A stretch of 64,000 bases of DNA from an uncultured Altererythrobacter sp. GTDB taxonomy: Bacteria > Pseudomonadota > Alphaproteobacteria > Sphingomonadales > Sphingomonadaceae. The stretch is taken from assembly GCA_913056125.1 (NCBI GenBank), contig CAJXNC010000001.1, positions 496,001 through 560,000 on the forward strand, in the 5' to 3' direction. The notes under the pieces are model-generated. The model saw nothing but the letters and a program-made list of their open reading frames with translations, ran no database searches and was not told the DNA's origin. The stretch's first letter is position 1. Every line of letters starts with the position of its first letter. This document shows, piece after piece, positions 1-8,485 of this stretch. The position numbers were made by a program, and so were the translations under genes.

Positions 1-1
1 C

Positions 2-604
2 CGGGCGGACCGGATCATAGCGCTTGGCCAGGTGCTTGCGAATGAGCCCAATTTGCGCCTGCGCGAACTCTCCGAGGATGACCGGCTGACGCTGCTGCGG
101 CTGACCGAGCAGGTGAACCAGATTGCCGAGCGGCTCGAACGCATGGGCGAGGGCAATGAAGGCGGCTTGCGCAGTCCCGGTCATGCCTTCCGCTTCGATG
201 GCGGCAATATGGTGCGGTCGGACGAGGACCGTCTGGTGCGCGCCACACGCCCGCCATTGCCGGATGCACGGCTGGTCCGCCGCATCATCCACCAGCGGCA
301 ATTGCGCGCGCGCTTCTTCGATGGCGATCTTTTTGCCGATCCGGCGTGGGACATGCTGCTCGATCTCACCGCCGCGCGGGTCGAGCATAATCGCGTTTCG
401 GTAACGTCCTTGTGCATCGCTTCCGGCGTGCCGCCGACCACGGCCTTGCGCTGGATTGGCCAGATGACCGAGGCGGGCCTGCTTGAAAGGGTGGAGGATG
501 AGACCGACCGGCGCCGCGCCTTCATCCAGCTGACCGACAAGGCGGTCGATGCCATGGCGCGATATTTCGCCGAGATGGGCAAGGGTGCGGCCAGTCTGGT
601 GTGA
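2..604 (+). CDS. MarR-like winged-helix regulator (5' partial)
   Basis: The frame is open through the left edge, so the gene starts outside the window. A GTG at 32 could serve as a start, but the codons before it read on smoothly (ADRIIALGQ). About 200 residues are visible. The N-terminal visible part is a charged helix (LTEQVNQIAERLERM), possibly a dimerisation coiled coil. The C-terminal half looks like a MarR-type winged helix: a helix-turn-helix with SGVPPTTALRWIGQM, then a wing with RVEDETDRRRAFIQLT and a closing helix. Its target cannot be told from sequence. The next genes face it (tRNA) or start much later, so it looks like the last gene of its unit. Family call is fairly sure; role unknown. 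Confidence 0.75.
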   Translation, partial: RADRIIALGQVLANEPNLRLRELSEDDRLTLLRLTEQVNQIAERLERMGEGNEGGLRSPGHAFRFDGGNMVRSDEDRLVRATRPPLPDARLVRRIIHQRQLRARFFDGDLFADPAWDMLLDLTAARVEHNRVSVTSLCIASGVPPTTALRWIGQMTEAGLLERVEDETDRRRAFIQLTDKAVDAMARYFAEMGKGAASLV

Positions 605-628
605 TGTTTGTCCTTGGGTTTTCGATCC

Positions 629-651
629 GGAACGGTCCTCAGGACTGTTCC
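629..651. terminator. stem-loop between the MarR-like gene and tRNA-Val
   Basis: GGAAC-G-GTCC / GGAC-T-GTTCC pairs as a 10-bp stem with one G-U pair and a three-base loop (TCA). It lies between the end of the plus-strand regulator gene and the 3' end of the minus-strand tRNA, where a shared terminator is expected. No clear U-tract follows on either strand, so termination is an inference. Confidence 0.4.
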
Positions 652-664
652 GCGTGGTCGAAAA

Positions 665-740
665 TGGTGGGCGATGACAGGCTCGAACTGCCGACCCTCT
701 CGGTGTAAACGAGATGCTCTACCAACTGAGCTAATCGCCC
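665..740 (-). tRNA. tRNA-Val (anticodon UAC)
   Basis: Reading the minus strand, a 7-bp acceptor stem (GGGCGAT / ATCGCCC) closes a standard cloverleaf. The D-arm begins TAGCTCAGTTGGTAGAGC. The anticodon arm is TCTCG-TTTACAC-CGAGA, giving anticodon TAC (UAC), which reads valine GUA/GUG. The T-arm contains GTTCGAGCC. The discriminator base is A and CCA is encoded in the DNA, giving 76 bases in all. Confidence 0.96.
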
Positions 741-835
741 CTGGCCTTAGCCATAGAGCGGCGCCCTTAGCTTAAGGTTACCGCGCAGGGAAGCCCCAAT
801 GGAAAGTCTGCGCCTCTGTTGCTAGGCAACACGGC

Positions 836-2104
836 ATGGACAGGCTCGACATCGCCATTGCCGGATGCGGCGTTGCTGGCCTTGCCAGCGCCTTGCTGCT
901 TCACCGGCAGGGCCATGAAGTCACGCTCTACGAACGCTTTCCCGAACCGCAGCCGATCGGATCGGGGCTGATGATCCAGCCGACCGGGCTGGCGGTACTC
1001 GCGCATTTGGGCCTCGCGCAGGCCGCTGTAGCAAAAGGATCGCAGATCGAGCGCCTGCACGGCCTCAATCAGCTTGGCGAGGCTGTTCTCGAGGCGGACT
1101 ATCGTCACTTGGAGATCGCGGGCCTGTTCGGCCTCGGCATCCACCGCGGCAGCCTGTTCGAACTGCTCTACCAGGCGGTAATCGATGCGGGGATCGAAGT
1201 GAGGACTAGCCACGAGATTGCCCGCAGCGAATCCTGCGCGAAAGGCAGGCGGCTGCATTTCACCGATCATGCAGCCAGCATAGAGCACCAGTTGCTGGTC
1301 GATTGCCTTGGCGTTGGCTCGCCCTTGGTACCTGCGGGCGACAGCTACCTGCCTTTCGGCGCGCTGTGGTGCACGCTCGAATGGCCCGAAGACGGTCCAT
1401 TCAATGCGTCCCTCCTCGAACAGAGATATGAGCATGCCGGCAAGATGGTGGGCGTGCTGCCCACCGGTCGCCGGACAGAAGGAGGTCCGCGCGAGTTCTC
1501 CTTTTTCTGGTCGCTGCAGCAGGCGGCCTATGCTCCTTGGCAGGAGCAAGGCCTCGAACGCTGGAAGGATGAGGTGTTCGCGCTTTGGCCAGAATGCGCG
1601 GGGATCCTCGAACAGATCGCTGCGCCCGAACAGCTGACCTTCGCCTGCTATGCCCATCGCAGTTGGCATTCCCCGGTGGAGCAGGACCTGATCCATATCG
1701 GCGATGCCTGGCATTCGGCCAGCCCGCAATTGGGGCAGGGGGCGAACATGGCTCTGCTCGACGCCTGGGCGCTGGCTAGCGCGCTGGCGGGTGAGGGCGA
1801 ACTGCAGCAGCGATTGCACCGCGCCATCGCACTACGGCGTGGCCATGTCCGGCTTTACCAATGGCTGACCGCGGCCTTCACACCGCTTTATCAGTCGCAG
1901 GTCAAACTGCCCGCCGTCTTGCGTGACGTCCTGCTGGCACCACTCTCGCGCATCCCGCCGGGCCCGGCCGCAAAGGCCATGCTTGTGGCCGGGCTGGCCG
2001 GAAGCCCACTTTCGAAATTGCAGCTCGATATGCCCGATTACGAGGCGCTGGCCGCAATTCCCTCTTCGATCGCTACGCGCGCTTCCTCGCTCGCCCAGTC
2101 ATAG
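836..2104 (+). CDS. FAD-dependent monooxygenase (PHBH/UbiH-like)
   Basis: A 422-residue flavoprotein. The N-terminus holds the Rossmann dinucleotide motif GCGVAG (residues 10-15) followed by an acidic strand end (LYERF). Near residues 285-310 is the FAD ribityl-binding GD motif (IHIGDAWHSASPQLGQGANM), as in aromatic-ring and ubiquinone hydroxylases. Such enzymes use NAD(P)H and O2 to hydroxylate a substrate; which substrate cannot be said here. It stands alone on the plus strand after the tRNA and its 3' end overlaps the tail of the convergent TlpA-like gene by about 67 bases. No strong ribosome binding site is seen; a small inverted repeat (817-831) sits just before the ATG. Confidence 0.85.
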   Translation: MDRLDIAIAGCGVAGLASALLLHRQGHEVTLYERFPEPQPIGSGLMIQPTGLAVLAHLGLAQAAVAKGSQIERLHGLNQLGEAVLEADYRHLEIAGLFGLGIHRGSLFELLYQAVIDAGIEVRTSHEIARSESCAKGRRLHFTDHAASIEHQLLVDCLGVGSPLVPAGDSYLPFGALWCTLEWPEDGPFNASLLEQRYEHAGKMVGVLPTGRRTEGGPREFSFFWSLQQAAYAPWQEQGLERWKDEVFALWPECAGILEQIAAPEQLTFACYAHRSWHSPVEQDLIHIGDAWHSASPQLGQGANMALLDAWALASALAGEGELQQRLHRAIALRRGHVRLYQWLTAAFTPLYQSQVKLPAVLRDVLLAPLSRIPPGPAAKAMLVAGLAGSPLSKLQLDMPDYEALAAIPSSIATRASSLAQS

Positions 2105-2634
2105 GCGCCGATCACGCGCCAGACTTCCTCGCCCTCGGCATTGTAGAGCACAGTCAAGGGGAGCACGGCGCCCCCGCCAAAGGCAAAGGCAAGATCGTTG
2201 GTAGGGTCCATCCATTGCGGTAGATTTGTGAATCCCTTTTCCTCGAAGAAGGGCACCACCAGCTCGGCGCCGCGCATGTCCTCGCTTACCGTCAGAACCG
2301 TGAGGTCCTCGCCCATTTCGCCGGCGATCTCGTCGAGCAGCGGCATCTCCACCACGCAGGGCGCGCACCAGGTGGCCCAGAGATTGAGCAGGACCGGCTT
2401 GCCAGTGGCCGTGGCCAGGTCGAGGCTGGTCCCGTCAGGATGGGTCAGCGTAACCTCGGGCAGGGTGGAGCCCGCGAAAGTGTGGTCGATCGTGCCGGCG
2501 AGTTGCTCGTCACCGGTTTCTGAAGAGACCTCTTCGCCGCCTTGCGGAGTATCGGAGCCGCCTGTATCGCAGCCCGCCAAGGCAAAGGCCGCCAGGCTGG
2601 CCACGAAGAAGGTGCAGGATTTCGACTTGAGCAA
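2038..2634 (-). CDS. TlpA-like thioredoxin-fold lipoprotein
   Basis: The most likely start is a TTG at 2634, seven bases after GGAGGG; it gives a clean lipoprotein signal ([21 protein letters not shown], cut before Cys22) and 198 residues. An in-frame ATG further upstream would add residues unlike a signal and would overlap argH. The redox site is WCAPC (Cys90, Cys93), with the TlpA/ResA order: signal, short acidic linker, thioredoxin fold, late proline ([10 protein letters not shown]). It should be anchored in the periplasm and reduce disulfides or heme-binding cysteines. The gene overlaps the FAD monooxygenase tail and starts only 34 bases from divergent argH. Confidence 0.82.
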   Translation of the reverse strand: MLKSKSCTFFVASLAAFALAGCDTGGSDTPQGGEEVSSETGDEQLAGTIDHTFAGSTLPEVTLTHPDGTSLDLATATGKPVLLNLWATWCAPCVVEMPLLDEIAGEMGEDLTVLTVSEDMRGAELVVPFFEEKGFTNLPQWMDPTNDLAFAFGGGAVLPLTVLYNAEGEEVWRVIGAYDWASEEARVAIEEGIAASAS

Positions 2635-2668
2635 GGGTAATCCCTCCAATGCCCAAAAGGGCAACAAG

Positions 2669-4042
2669 ATGTGGGGCGGACGGTTCGCTGAGGGACCATC
2701 CGCCATTATGCGCGAGATAAATGCGTCGATCCCCTTCGACAAGGCGTTGTGGCGTCAGGACATCGCCGCGAGCAAGGCGCATGTCGCCATGCTGGCCGCC
2801 TGCGACATCGTTTCGGCCGAGGATGCGGAGACGATTATCGACGGGCTCGAGCAGATCGCCGGCGAGTACGAAAAGGACGGCGTGCCTGAGGATTGGGACC
2901 TCGAGGACATCCACATGACAACCGAAAGCCGGCTTTCCGAGCTGGTCGGTCCGGCAGCCGGGCGCCTGCACACGGCGCGCAGCCGCAATGACCAGGTGGC
3001 GACAGATTTCCGGCTCTGGGTGCGCGAGGCTATCGACCAGGCCGATGCCGGACTCGAAGCGTTGCAGCGCGCACTGGTGGCTCAGGCCGATGTGCATGCC
3101 GACAGCATCATGCCCGGCTTCACCCATCTGCAGACCGCGCAGCCGGTAACGCTCGGCCATCACCTGATGGCCTATTACGAGATGATCCGCCGCGACCGTT
3201 CACGCTTTCATGATGCGCGAGCGCGGATGAATGAGTGCCCGCTGGGCAGCGCGGCGCTGGCCGGGACTGGTTTTCCCATCGACCGTGAAATGACCGCGCA
3301 GGCGCTGTCCTTCGATACTCCGACGCGCAACAGCCTAGATGCCGTTTCGGATCGCGATTTCGCGATGGATTACCTCCAGGCCGCGGCGCAATGCAGCCTG
3401 CACCTTTCGCGCCTTGCGGAGGAATTCGTAATCTGGGCGAGCCAGCCCTTCGGCTTCGTGCGCATGCCAGACAGCCTTTCGACCGGCTCCTCGATCATGC
3501 CGCAGAAGAAGAACCCCGATGCGGCCGAGCTGGTGCGCGGCCATGCCGGGCGCATTGTCGGCTGCGCCACCGCGTTGATGGTGACGATGAAGGGCTTGCC
3601 GCTCGCCTATTCCAAGGACATGCAGGACGACAAGCCGCCCGTCTTCGAAGCGGCAAACCTGCTCGGCCTGTCCATTGCAGCGATGACCGGCATGGTGGCG
3701 GACAGCACGTTCAAGACCGATCGCATGCGCCAAGCGGCCGAACTTGGCTATGCCACCGCGACTGACCTGGCCGACTGGCTGGTGCGGCAGGCGGATATTC
3801 CTTTTCGCGAGGCGCATCACATTACCGGCGCGGCCGTGAAACTGGCCGAAAGCCGCGGTGTCGCGCTCGATCAATTGCCGCTCGAGGACCTGAAGGCGAT
3901 CGATGAGCGCGTGGACCAACGCGTCTATGCCGCGCTGTCGGTCGAGGCATCGGTTGCCGCGCGCGCCAGCTTTGGCGGCACCGCGCCCGCGCAGGTTCGA
4001 AAACAGGTGGCGGAAGCCAAAGCGGAACTGGACGGCGAATGA
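2669..4042 (+). CDS. argH: argininosuccinate lyase
   Basis: Splits argininosuccinate to arginine and fumarate, the last step of arginine synthesis. The 457-residue protein starts MWGGRFAEG, the usual N-terminus of the family. The fumarase/aspartase signature [10 protein letters not shown] is at 273-282 and the conserved histidine stretch [10 protein letters not shown] at about 151-160. The frame stays open far upstream over the opposite-strand TlpA-like gene, but ATG 2669 is chosen because the family begins there. The downstream lipoprotein gene begins inside the argH stop (4039), so argH, the lipoprotein and lysA look co-transcribed. Confidence 0.97.
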   Translation: MWGGRFAEGPSAIMREINASIPFDKALWRQDIAASKAHVAMLAACDIVSAEDAETIIDGLEQIAGEYEKDGVPEDWDLEDIHMTTESRLSELVGPAAGRLHTARSRNDQVATDFRLWVREAIDQADAGLEALQRALVAQADVHADSIMPGFTHLQTAQPVTLGHHLMAYYEMIRRDRSRFHDARARMNECPLGSAALAGTGFPIDREMTAQALSFDTPTRNSLDAVSDRDFAMDYLQAAAQCSLHLSRLAEEFVIWASQPFGFVRMPDSLSTGSSIMPQKKNPDAAELVRGHAGRIVGCATALMVTMKGLPLAYSKDMQDDKPPVFEAANLLGLSIAAMTGMVADSTFKTDRMRQAAELGYATATDLADWLVRQADIPFREAHHITGAAVKLAESRGVALDQLPLEDLKAIDERVDQRVYAALSVEASVAARASFGGTAPAQVRKQVAEAKAELDGE

Positions 4043-4284
4043 TGCGCAAGGCCGTCGCCCTTTCCCTGCTCGCCCTTGCGCTCGCTTCCTGCGGCCGCCG
4101 AGGCGATCTCGAACCCGCTGCTGGCAGGAGCCTGCCGCCTGCGCCCTATGGCGCCGAAGCGCCGCTGACGTCCGCGCAATTGCTCGAGACGAGCCCGATG
4201 GCCGTGCCCGAGCGAAGCGTCGAACTGCGCAGCGAATCCGAACAGAGGGAGGACGACCCGTTCGACCTCCCGCCCGAAGGCTGA
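4039..4284 (+). CDS. LptM-like small lipoprotein
   Basis: An 81-residue protein with a lipoprotein signal ([14 protein letters not shown], Cys18) followed by CGRRGDLEP, the short conserved patch of the LptM/YifL family, whose E. coli member helps mature the LPS translocon LptD. The remaining 60 residues are acidic and proline rich and probably unstructured. It overlaps the end of argH (ATGATG at 4039; either ATG may be used) and lies 16 bases before lysA. The argH-lptM-lysA order is common in alphaproteobacteria. Assignment to LptM rests on the short patch and context. Confidence 0.7.
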   Translation: MMRKAVALSLLALALASCGRRGDLEPAAGRSLPPAPYGAEAPLTSAQLLETSPMAVPERSVELRSESEQREDDPFDLPPEG

Positions 4285-4300
4285 TCAAGAACGAAAATAT

Positions 4301-5563
4301 ATGGACCATTTCCAACTACGTAACGGCGAGCTTTACGCCGAAGACGTGCCGATGCGGCGCATTGCCGAGCAGTATGGCACTCCCGTCTATGTCTATTCGC
4401 GCGCCACGCTGGAGCGCCACGCCCGCGTCTTTCGCGAGGCCTTGCAGCCACTCGGCAAGATTCATCTCGCCTTTGCCGTGAAGGCCAATCCCAACCTTGC
4501 GGTCCTGCGTGTAATGCAGCGCGAGGGCTTTGGCGCGGATGTCGTCTCGGGTGGCGAGATGGCCCGTGCGCTGGCAGCCGGCATGCCGGCGGAAGACATC
4601 GTCTTTTCGGGCGTTGGCAAGACCGCACGCGAGATGATGCAGGGTCTCGACGCAGGGATCGGCCAGTTCAATATCGAGAGCGAGGAAGAAGGCGTCGAGC
4701 TCGCTCGCATCGCCGATGCGGCCGGTCGCACTGCGCATTGCGCGCTGCGCGTCAATCCGGACATCGATGCCGGGACGCATGAGAAGATTTCGACCGGCAA
4801 GAGCGACAACAAGTTCGGCGTGCCGATCGACCAGGCGGTGGCCATGTATCTGCGCCTCGCCGAATTGCCCGGCCTCGATATGCGCGGGCTCGCGGTCCAT
4901 ATCGGCAGCCAGCTTTCCAGCCTCAAGCCGCTCGAACTCGCTTTCGAAAAGGTCGGCGCACTGGTGCAGCAGATCCGCAGCGCGGGCGGGTCTGTGACCC
5001 ATGTCGATCTCGGTGGCGGAATCGGTGTGCCCTACAAGGCGGGCGAAGTCATGCCGAGCCCGAGCGAATACGGACATATGATCGCCGGGATCACCAAGGA
5101 CTGGGACGTCACGCTGATGTTCGAGCCGGGCCGCGTGATCGCGGGCAATGCCGGTGTGCTGCTGACCGAAGTGATCCGCGTGAAGCGCAATTCCAACCGG
5201 ACGCCATTCGTGATTGTCGATGCGGCGATGAACGATCTTGCCCGGCCTGCGCTTTACGGCGCATGGCACGATTTCGATGCTGTCGAACCGACCGGCGAAA
5301 AGATGACCGCGAATATCGTCGGGCCAATCTGCGAGACTGGCGATACCTTTGCCATGGAACGCGAAATCGATGCGCTGGAAGCGGGCGATCTTGCCGTGTT
5401 CCGCACTGCGGGTGCATATGGCGCGACCATGGCCAGTTCTTACAATTCTCGCGGTTTCGTAGCCGAGGTGATGGTCGATGGCGACAAGGTTGCCAGCGTG
5501 GCCGACCGGATCCTGCCCGAGGACATCTACGCCGCCGAGCGCGTGCCGGACTGGCTCGACTGA
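4301..5563 (+). CDS. lysA: diaminopimelate decarboxylase
   Basis: PLP enzyme that decarboxylates meso-diaminopimelate to lysine, in the cytoplasm. The 420-residue protein shows the fold-III barrel PLP lysine in FAVKANPN (Lys61), the glycine-rich phosphate site HVDLGGGIGVPY, and the C-terminal substrate motifs GPICETGD and GAYGATMASSYNSR. Length is as expected for the family. It follows the LptM-like gene closely and is followed after 8 bases by the siroheme-type gene, suggesting one transcript. Confidence 0.97.
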   Translation: MDHFQLRNGELYAEDVPMRRIAEQYGTPVYVYSRATLERHARVFREALQPLGKIHLAFAVKANPNLAVLRVMQREGFGADVVSGGEMARALAAGMPAEDIVFSGVGKTAREMMQGLDAGIGQFNIESEEEGVELARIADAAGRTAHCALRVNPDIDAGTHEKISTGKSDNKFGVPIDQAVAMYLRLAELPGLDMRGLAVHIGSQLSSLKPLELAFEKVGALVQQIRSAGGSVTHVDLGGGIGVPYKAGEVMPSPSEYGHMIAGITKDWDVTLMFEPGRVIAGNAGVLLTEVIRVKRNSNRTPFVIVDAAMNDLARPALYGAWHDFDAVEPTGEKMTANIVGPICETGDTFAMEREIDALEAGDLAVFRTAGAYGATMASSYNSRGFVAEVMVDGDKVASVADRILPEDIYAAERVPDWLD

Positions 5564-5571
5564 GGCGAAAG

Positions 5572-6357
5572 GTGCATTCGCTCCCGCTCTTCCACAGATT
5601 GACTGGTCAGCCGGTCATTGTGCTGGGGGAGGGGCCGATGGCGGAGCCCAAGCGCAGGCTGGTCGAGCGGGCCGGGGGTGAAGTTGTCACCGATCTCCAG
5701 CAAGGTATCGATGTCGGGGCGCGGCTGTGCTTCATCGCGCATGACGATGTCGCCATGTGCGAAGGCGATGCGATCCGCGCGCGCACCAGCGGTTTGCTGG
5801 TCAACGTGGTGGACCGGCCCGACCTGTGCGATTTCACCACGCCGAGCCTGCTCGAACGCGATCCGGTCATCATTGCCGTGGGGACGGGCGGGGCATCGGC
5901 GGGCCTCGCCAAGCAATTGCGGTTGCGGCTCGAGGCAATGCTGCCTTCCGATCTGGGTGAACTGGCGCAGAGGCTTTCAACCTTGCGTGAGCGGATCAAG
6001 GCGAAGTTTCCCGATATGGCCGGTCGCAGGCAGGCGCTTGACCGGGCGCTGACCACTGGCGGGCCGCTCGATCCGCTGGCTCAAGGTGCGGCAGGCAGGG
6101 TCGAGAACTGGCTGGCGGGCGCAGAAGATGCTGCAAGCGCCGGACGGATCGAGATCTTCCTGACGAGCAGCGACCCCGAGGAGCTGACATTGCGCCAGGC
6201 ACGCCTGCTCGGCAGCGCCGATGCCGTGCTGCACGATATCGGGGTGCCATCTGCCATCCTCGACCGCGCGCGGGCCGATGCCTTGCGCCTGACGCTTCCT
6301 TTCGAGGGGGAAGAGCCTGAAGGTCTGGTGCTGGTGCTCCGTCACACTGCCGGCTGA
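5572..6357 (+). CDS. siroheme synthase N-terminal domain protein (precorrin-2 dehydrogenase/ferrochelatase type)
   Basis: Resembles the NAD-binding N-terminal half of CysG, which oxidises precorrin-2 to sirohydrochlorin and inserts iron to make siroheme, the cofactor of sulfite and nitrite reductases. GTG at 5572 is chosen: it follows AGGCGAAAG and gives MHSLPLFHRLTGQPV, the family opening. The Rossmann stretch VIVLGEGPMAEPKRRL is followed by NVVDRPDLCDFTTPS and VGTGGASAGLAKQLR, both CysG-like. At 261 residues it lacks the CysG methyltransferase domain, which would have to be a separate gene. The C-terminal tail (ITLRQARLLG-like, here LTLRQARLLGSAD) looks like the very start of a uroporphyrinogen methyltransferase. 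Confidence 0.8.
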   Translation: MHSLPLFHRLTGQPVIVLGEGPMAEPKRRLVERAGGEVVTDLQQGIDVGARLCFIAHDDVAMCEGDAIRARTSGLLVNVVDRPDLCDFTTPSLLERDPVIIAVGTGGASAGLAKQLRLRLEAMLPSDLGELAQRLSTLRERIKAKFPDMAGRRQALDRALTTGGPLDPLAQGAAGRVENWLAGAEDAASAGRIEIFLTSSDPEELTLRQARLLGSADAVLHDIGVPSAILDRARADALRLTLPFEGEEPEGLVLVLRHTAG

Positions 6358-6455
6358 TCGGCCGATTACAGTCATTTAACTTCAGGCAATGCTGCACTCC
6401 CTGCATTTACCGCGCAGGCGGGGCGTGGTGCTCCGTCGCAAGGGGGAGATTGAGC

Positions 6456-6614
6456 ATGAAACTGCCCAAGATCGATCTGGCAAGCCTTCCCGACCTGGAC
6501 ACGCTGACAGGCGTGTTCGGTTCGATGCAGGGTGGGCCAGGTGGTGACGATTTGATCATCGTCCTCGCGACTGTCGTTTTCGAACGTCAGCCGCCGGGCG
6601 GCGGCCTCATTTGA
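6456..6614 (+). CDS. 52-residue peptide, candidate precursor peptide
   Basis: Translation is MKLPKIDLASLPDLDTLTGV in the first 20 residues, then FGSMQGGPGG, then a hydrophobic block DDLIIVLATVVFE and a tail RQPPGGGLI. An excellent ribosome binding site (AGGGGGAG, seven bases before ATG) supports translation. The layout is amphipathic leader, Gly-Gly-containing hinge (QGGPGG, residues 25-30), short C-terminal piece, which is how many ribosomally made, modified peptides are built. The next gene starts 18 bases later and the third overlaps it, so all three look like one unit. I do not recognise the family. It could instead be a small structural partner of the two proteins. Confidence 0.6.
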   Translation: MKLPKIDLASLPDLDTLTGVFGSMQGGPGGDDLIIVLATVVFERQPPGGGLI

Positions 6615-6632
6615 GGTCCCAGGGTCGCAGCG

Positions 6633-7586
6633 ATGCGTGTTGATCCCACCATCGCGGCATTGCGGGACGATGACGCCCCGCAGCGCCAGGCCCAGGCCGC
6701 CATGGGGGCGGCCTGGGATGCCTGGCTGGCCGATGATAGCGCGGCTGGCCTGAACCTCGATTTCAGGAGGTTCGGTGCCGGGGCAGGGCTGGAGTCCTGC
6801 CCCGTACTGGAAGATATCTTTGCCGGCAGTGGGCAGGCTGAAGCGCTGATGCAGGCTCTGGCGAGCCAGTTATGCAAGGTCATGGCAGATCGGCCCTTCG
6901 CCCATCCGCCGTTCCGCCACGGGTTCAAGGGCAGCGCCTCTTCCTTGCTGCTTGCCAAGTCCGGCCGGGCGCAATTGCTGCTGCAGGCGCGCGAGCCGGG
7001 CGAATACCTCTATCCCGCTGCCTGCTTCACACACTCCCTGCGCTACGAGGCGGTCCTGGCCGGGTGCGGCAAGGGCGTGATCGCGCGGATTTGCGGCGGA
7101 CAGGACGCAATCCGTTATTGCGACGAGGAAGTACGGCTGCAACGCGGAGTGCGCCTTGCCTTCGACTGTGCGAGCGAGAGCATGCTGGTCACGGAGGTAG
7201 ACCGCCGGTTGGTGACGCTGCGGCTTGAAAAGACCGCTGCAGATCCTCGACCGGGACGCGAATATTGCCGGACCAGCGGGCGCCTCCTGCAACAGGCCGC
7301 GGGTTCGCTGGCGACAAGTCGGCGTGAAATGATGACCGCGCTGCTCGGACGGATGCATCGCAGCGATGCAGCGCCCGTCCTCGCCGATATGGCGCACAGG
7401 GAGAAGGATGAGAGCCTCCGTTGGCAGGCGCTGCGCGAATGCCTTGCGCTCGATTCCGCGCGGGGCTTCTGCGCCCTGTCGGCCATCGCCCGCAATCCGC
7501 AAGATACGCTGTCCGCCGCCGCAGGAGCCCTGCGTGCGCAGCTGGTCGAAGCGCATCCGCAATTGCTCGAGCTGGAGAGGAACTGA
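6633..7586 (+). CDS. uncharacterised protein of the peptide cassette
   Basis: A 317-residue soluble protein with no signal or membrane segment and no family I can name. The middle is rich in short strands (SSLLLAKSGRAQLLLQAREP, LRLEKTAADP), compatible with a beta-barrel. The last 80 residues are helical pairs (REMMTALLGRMHRSDAAPVL, ESLRWQALRECLALD) that look like two or three HEAT-type repeats. The next protein has a similar helical end, so the two may be distant relatives or partners. It starts 18 bases after the 52-codon gene with a weak AGGG site and overlaps the next gene by one base. Role inferred only from context. Confidence 0.7.
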   Translation: MRVDPTIAALRDDDAPQRQAQAAMGAAWDAWLADDSAAGLNLDFRRFGAGAGLESCPVLEDIFAGSGQAEALMQALASQLCKVMADRPFAHPPFRHGFKGSASSLLLAKSGRAQLLLQAREPGEYLYPAACFTHSLRYEAVLAGCGKGVIARICGGQDAIRYCDEEVRLQRGVRLAFDCASESMLVTEVDRRLVTLRLEKTAADPRPGREYCRTSGRLLQQAAGSLATSRREMMTALLGRMHRSDAAPVLADMAHREKDESLRWQALRECLALDSARGFCALSAIARNPQDTLSAAAGALRAQLVEAHPQLLELERN

Positions 7587-8485
7587 TGCCGCGGATTATC
7601 GACTTGCAGGACGAATCCACCTGCGCGCTTGGCGATTGCATTGCTGCGCTGGAACAGCAAGGCTTCGATCCACGCGAGGAAGAAAGCCTGATGCATGCGG
7701 CCGGCTGGCTGCGGCGGCTCGGCAATGATCGGGATTTCCTCGCCGAGATGATGCTGGAGGAACTGAAGGGTCCATCGGGCGGAGAAGAAGATGGCAGTTC
7801 CTACGGGCCGCAGGTGATCATGCTGTCGCCCCAATGCAGCACTTTCTACCTGCGCGCCAATTTCTGGCCCAGCCGCAGCGAACATTGCTTTCGCGCTTCG
7901 GGGCAGTCGACTTTCAGCTACGAACTGCCGCATGATCACAATTTCAGCTTCCTCACGCTCGGCTATTTCGGGCCGGGCTACGCTTCCGACTATTACGAGT
8001 ACGATTACGAGGCTGTCGAAGGCATTGTGGGCGAGAAAGCTGGCCTGCGCTTCATCGAGCGCTCCTGCCTCTCGCCCGGCAAGCTGATGCTCTATCGTGC
8101 GCATCTGGACGTGCATTCGCAGATTCCGCCCGAAAGCCTCTCGGTCTCGCTCAACATCATGCATTCGGACGGCGCACAGGGCTGGCTCGACCAATACAAG
8201 TTTGATGTCGAGAAGGACGAGATTTCGGGAGTTCTCAGCCCCGGCGGCGCGGAGGTCTTTCTGCGCGTGGCGGTGGGTCTCGGCAATCGGGAGGCGCTGG
8301 ATGTGGCAGAGCACTTCGCGCGAAGCCATGTCAGTCACCGCATGCGCATGACCGCGCTGGAAGCACAGGCCGGCATACTCGACCCGGAGGGCCGCGATGC
8401 GCTGTGGCGGCGGGCCGAGAATTCGGGGAGCCTGCTGGTTGCGGCAGAAGCGAAGAAGCGGCGCCGCGAACTGGCGCGCGCCTAG
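7586..8485 (+). CDS. cupin-like putative metalloenzyme of the peptide cassette
   Basis: Start ATG 7586 overlaps the preceding stop (TGATG) and follows GGAGAGG, giving 299 residues. Residues 1-62 are helical. The core (about 73-195) has a possible metal site: HDH at 116-118, and LSPGKLMLYRAHLDVH at 162-177, which resembles the second cupin motif (Pro-Gly, then His), ending SLNIM. This pattern suits a cupin or 2-oxoglutarate/Fe(II)-type oxygenase, though no exact family match is recognised. The C-terminal 80 residues are helical, like the end of its neighbour. Its stop overlaps the convergent ruvX stop by four bases. Confidence 0.72.
   Translation: MPRIIDLQDESTCALGDCIAALEQQGFDPREEESLMHAAGWLRRLGNDRDFLAEMMLEELKGPSGGEEDGSSYGPQVIMLSPQCSTFYLRANFWPSRSEHCFRASGQSTFSYELPHDHNFSFLTLGYFGPGYASDYYEYDYEAVEGIVGEKAGLRFIERSCLSPGKLMLYRAHLDVHSQIPPESLSVSLNIMHSDGAQGWLDQYKFDVEKDEISGVLSPGGAEVFLRVAVGLGNREALDVAEHFARSHVSHRMRMTALEAQAGILDPEGRDALWRRAENSGSLLVAAEAKKRRRELARA

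Noticed and set aside
2198-2668. Upstream extension of argH
   Set aside because: Family starts at MWGGRFAEG; the extension is antisense to the TlpA-like lipoprotein.
6456-8485. Lasso-peptide cluster
   Set aside because: No asparagine-synthetase-like cyclase, transglutaminase-like protease or PqqD-like protein is adjacent.
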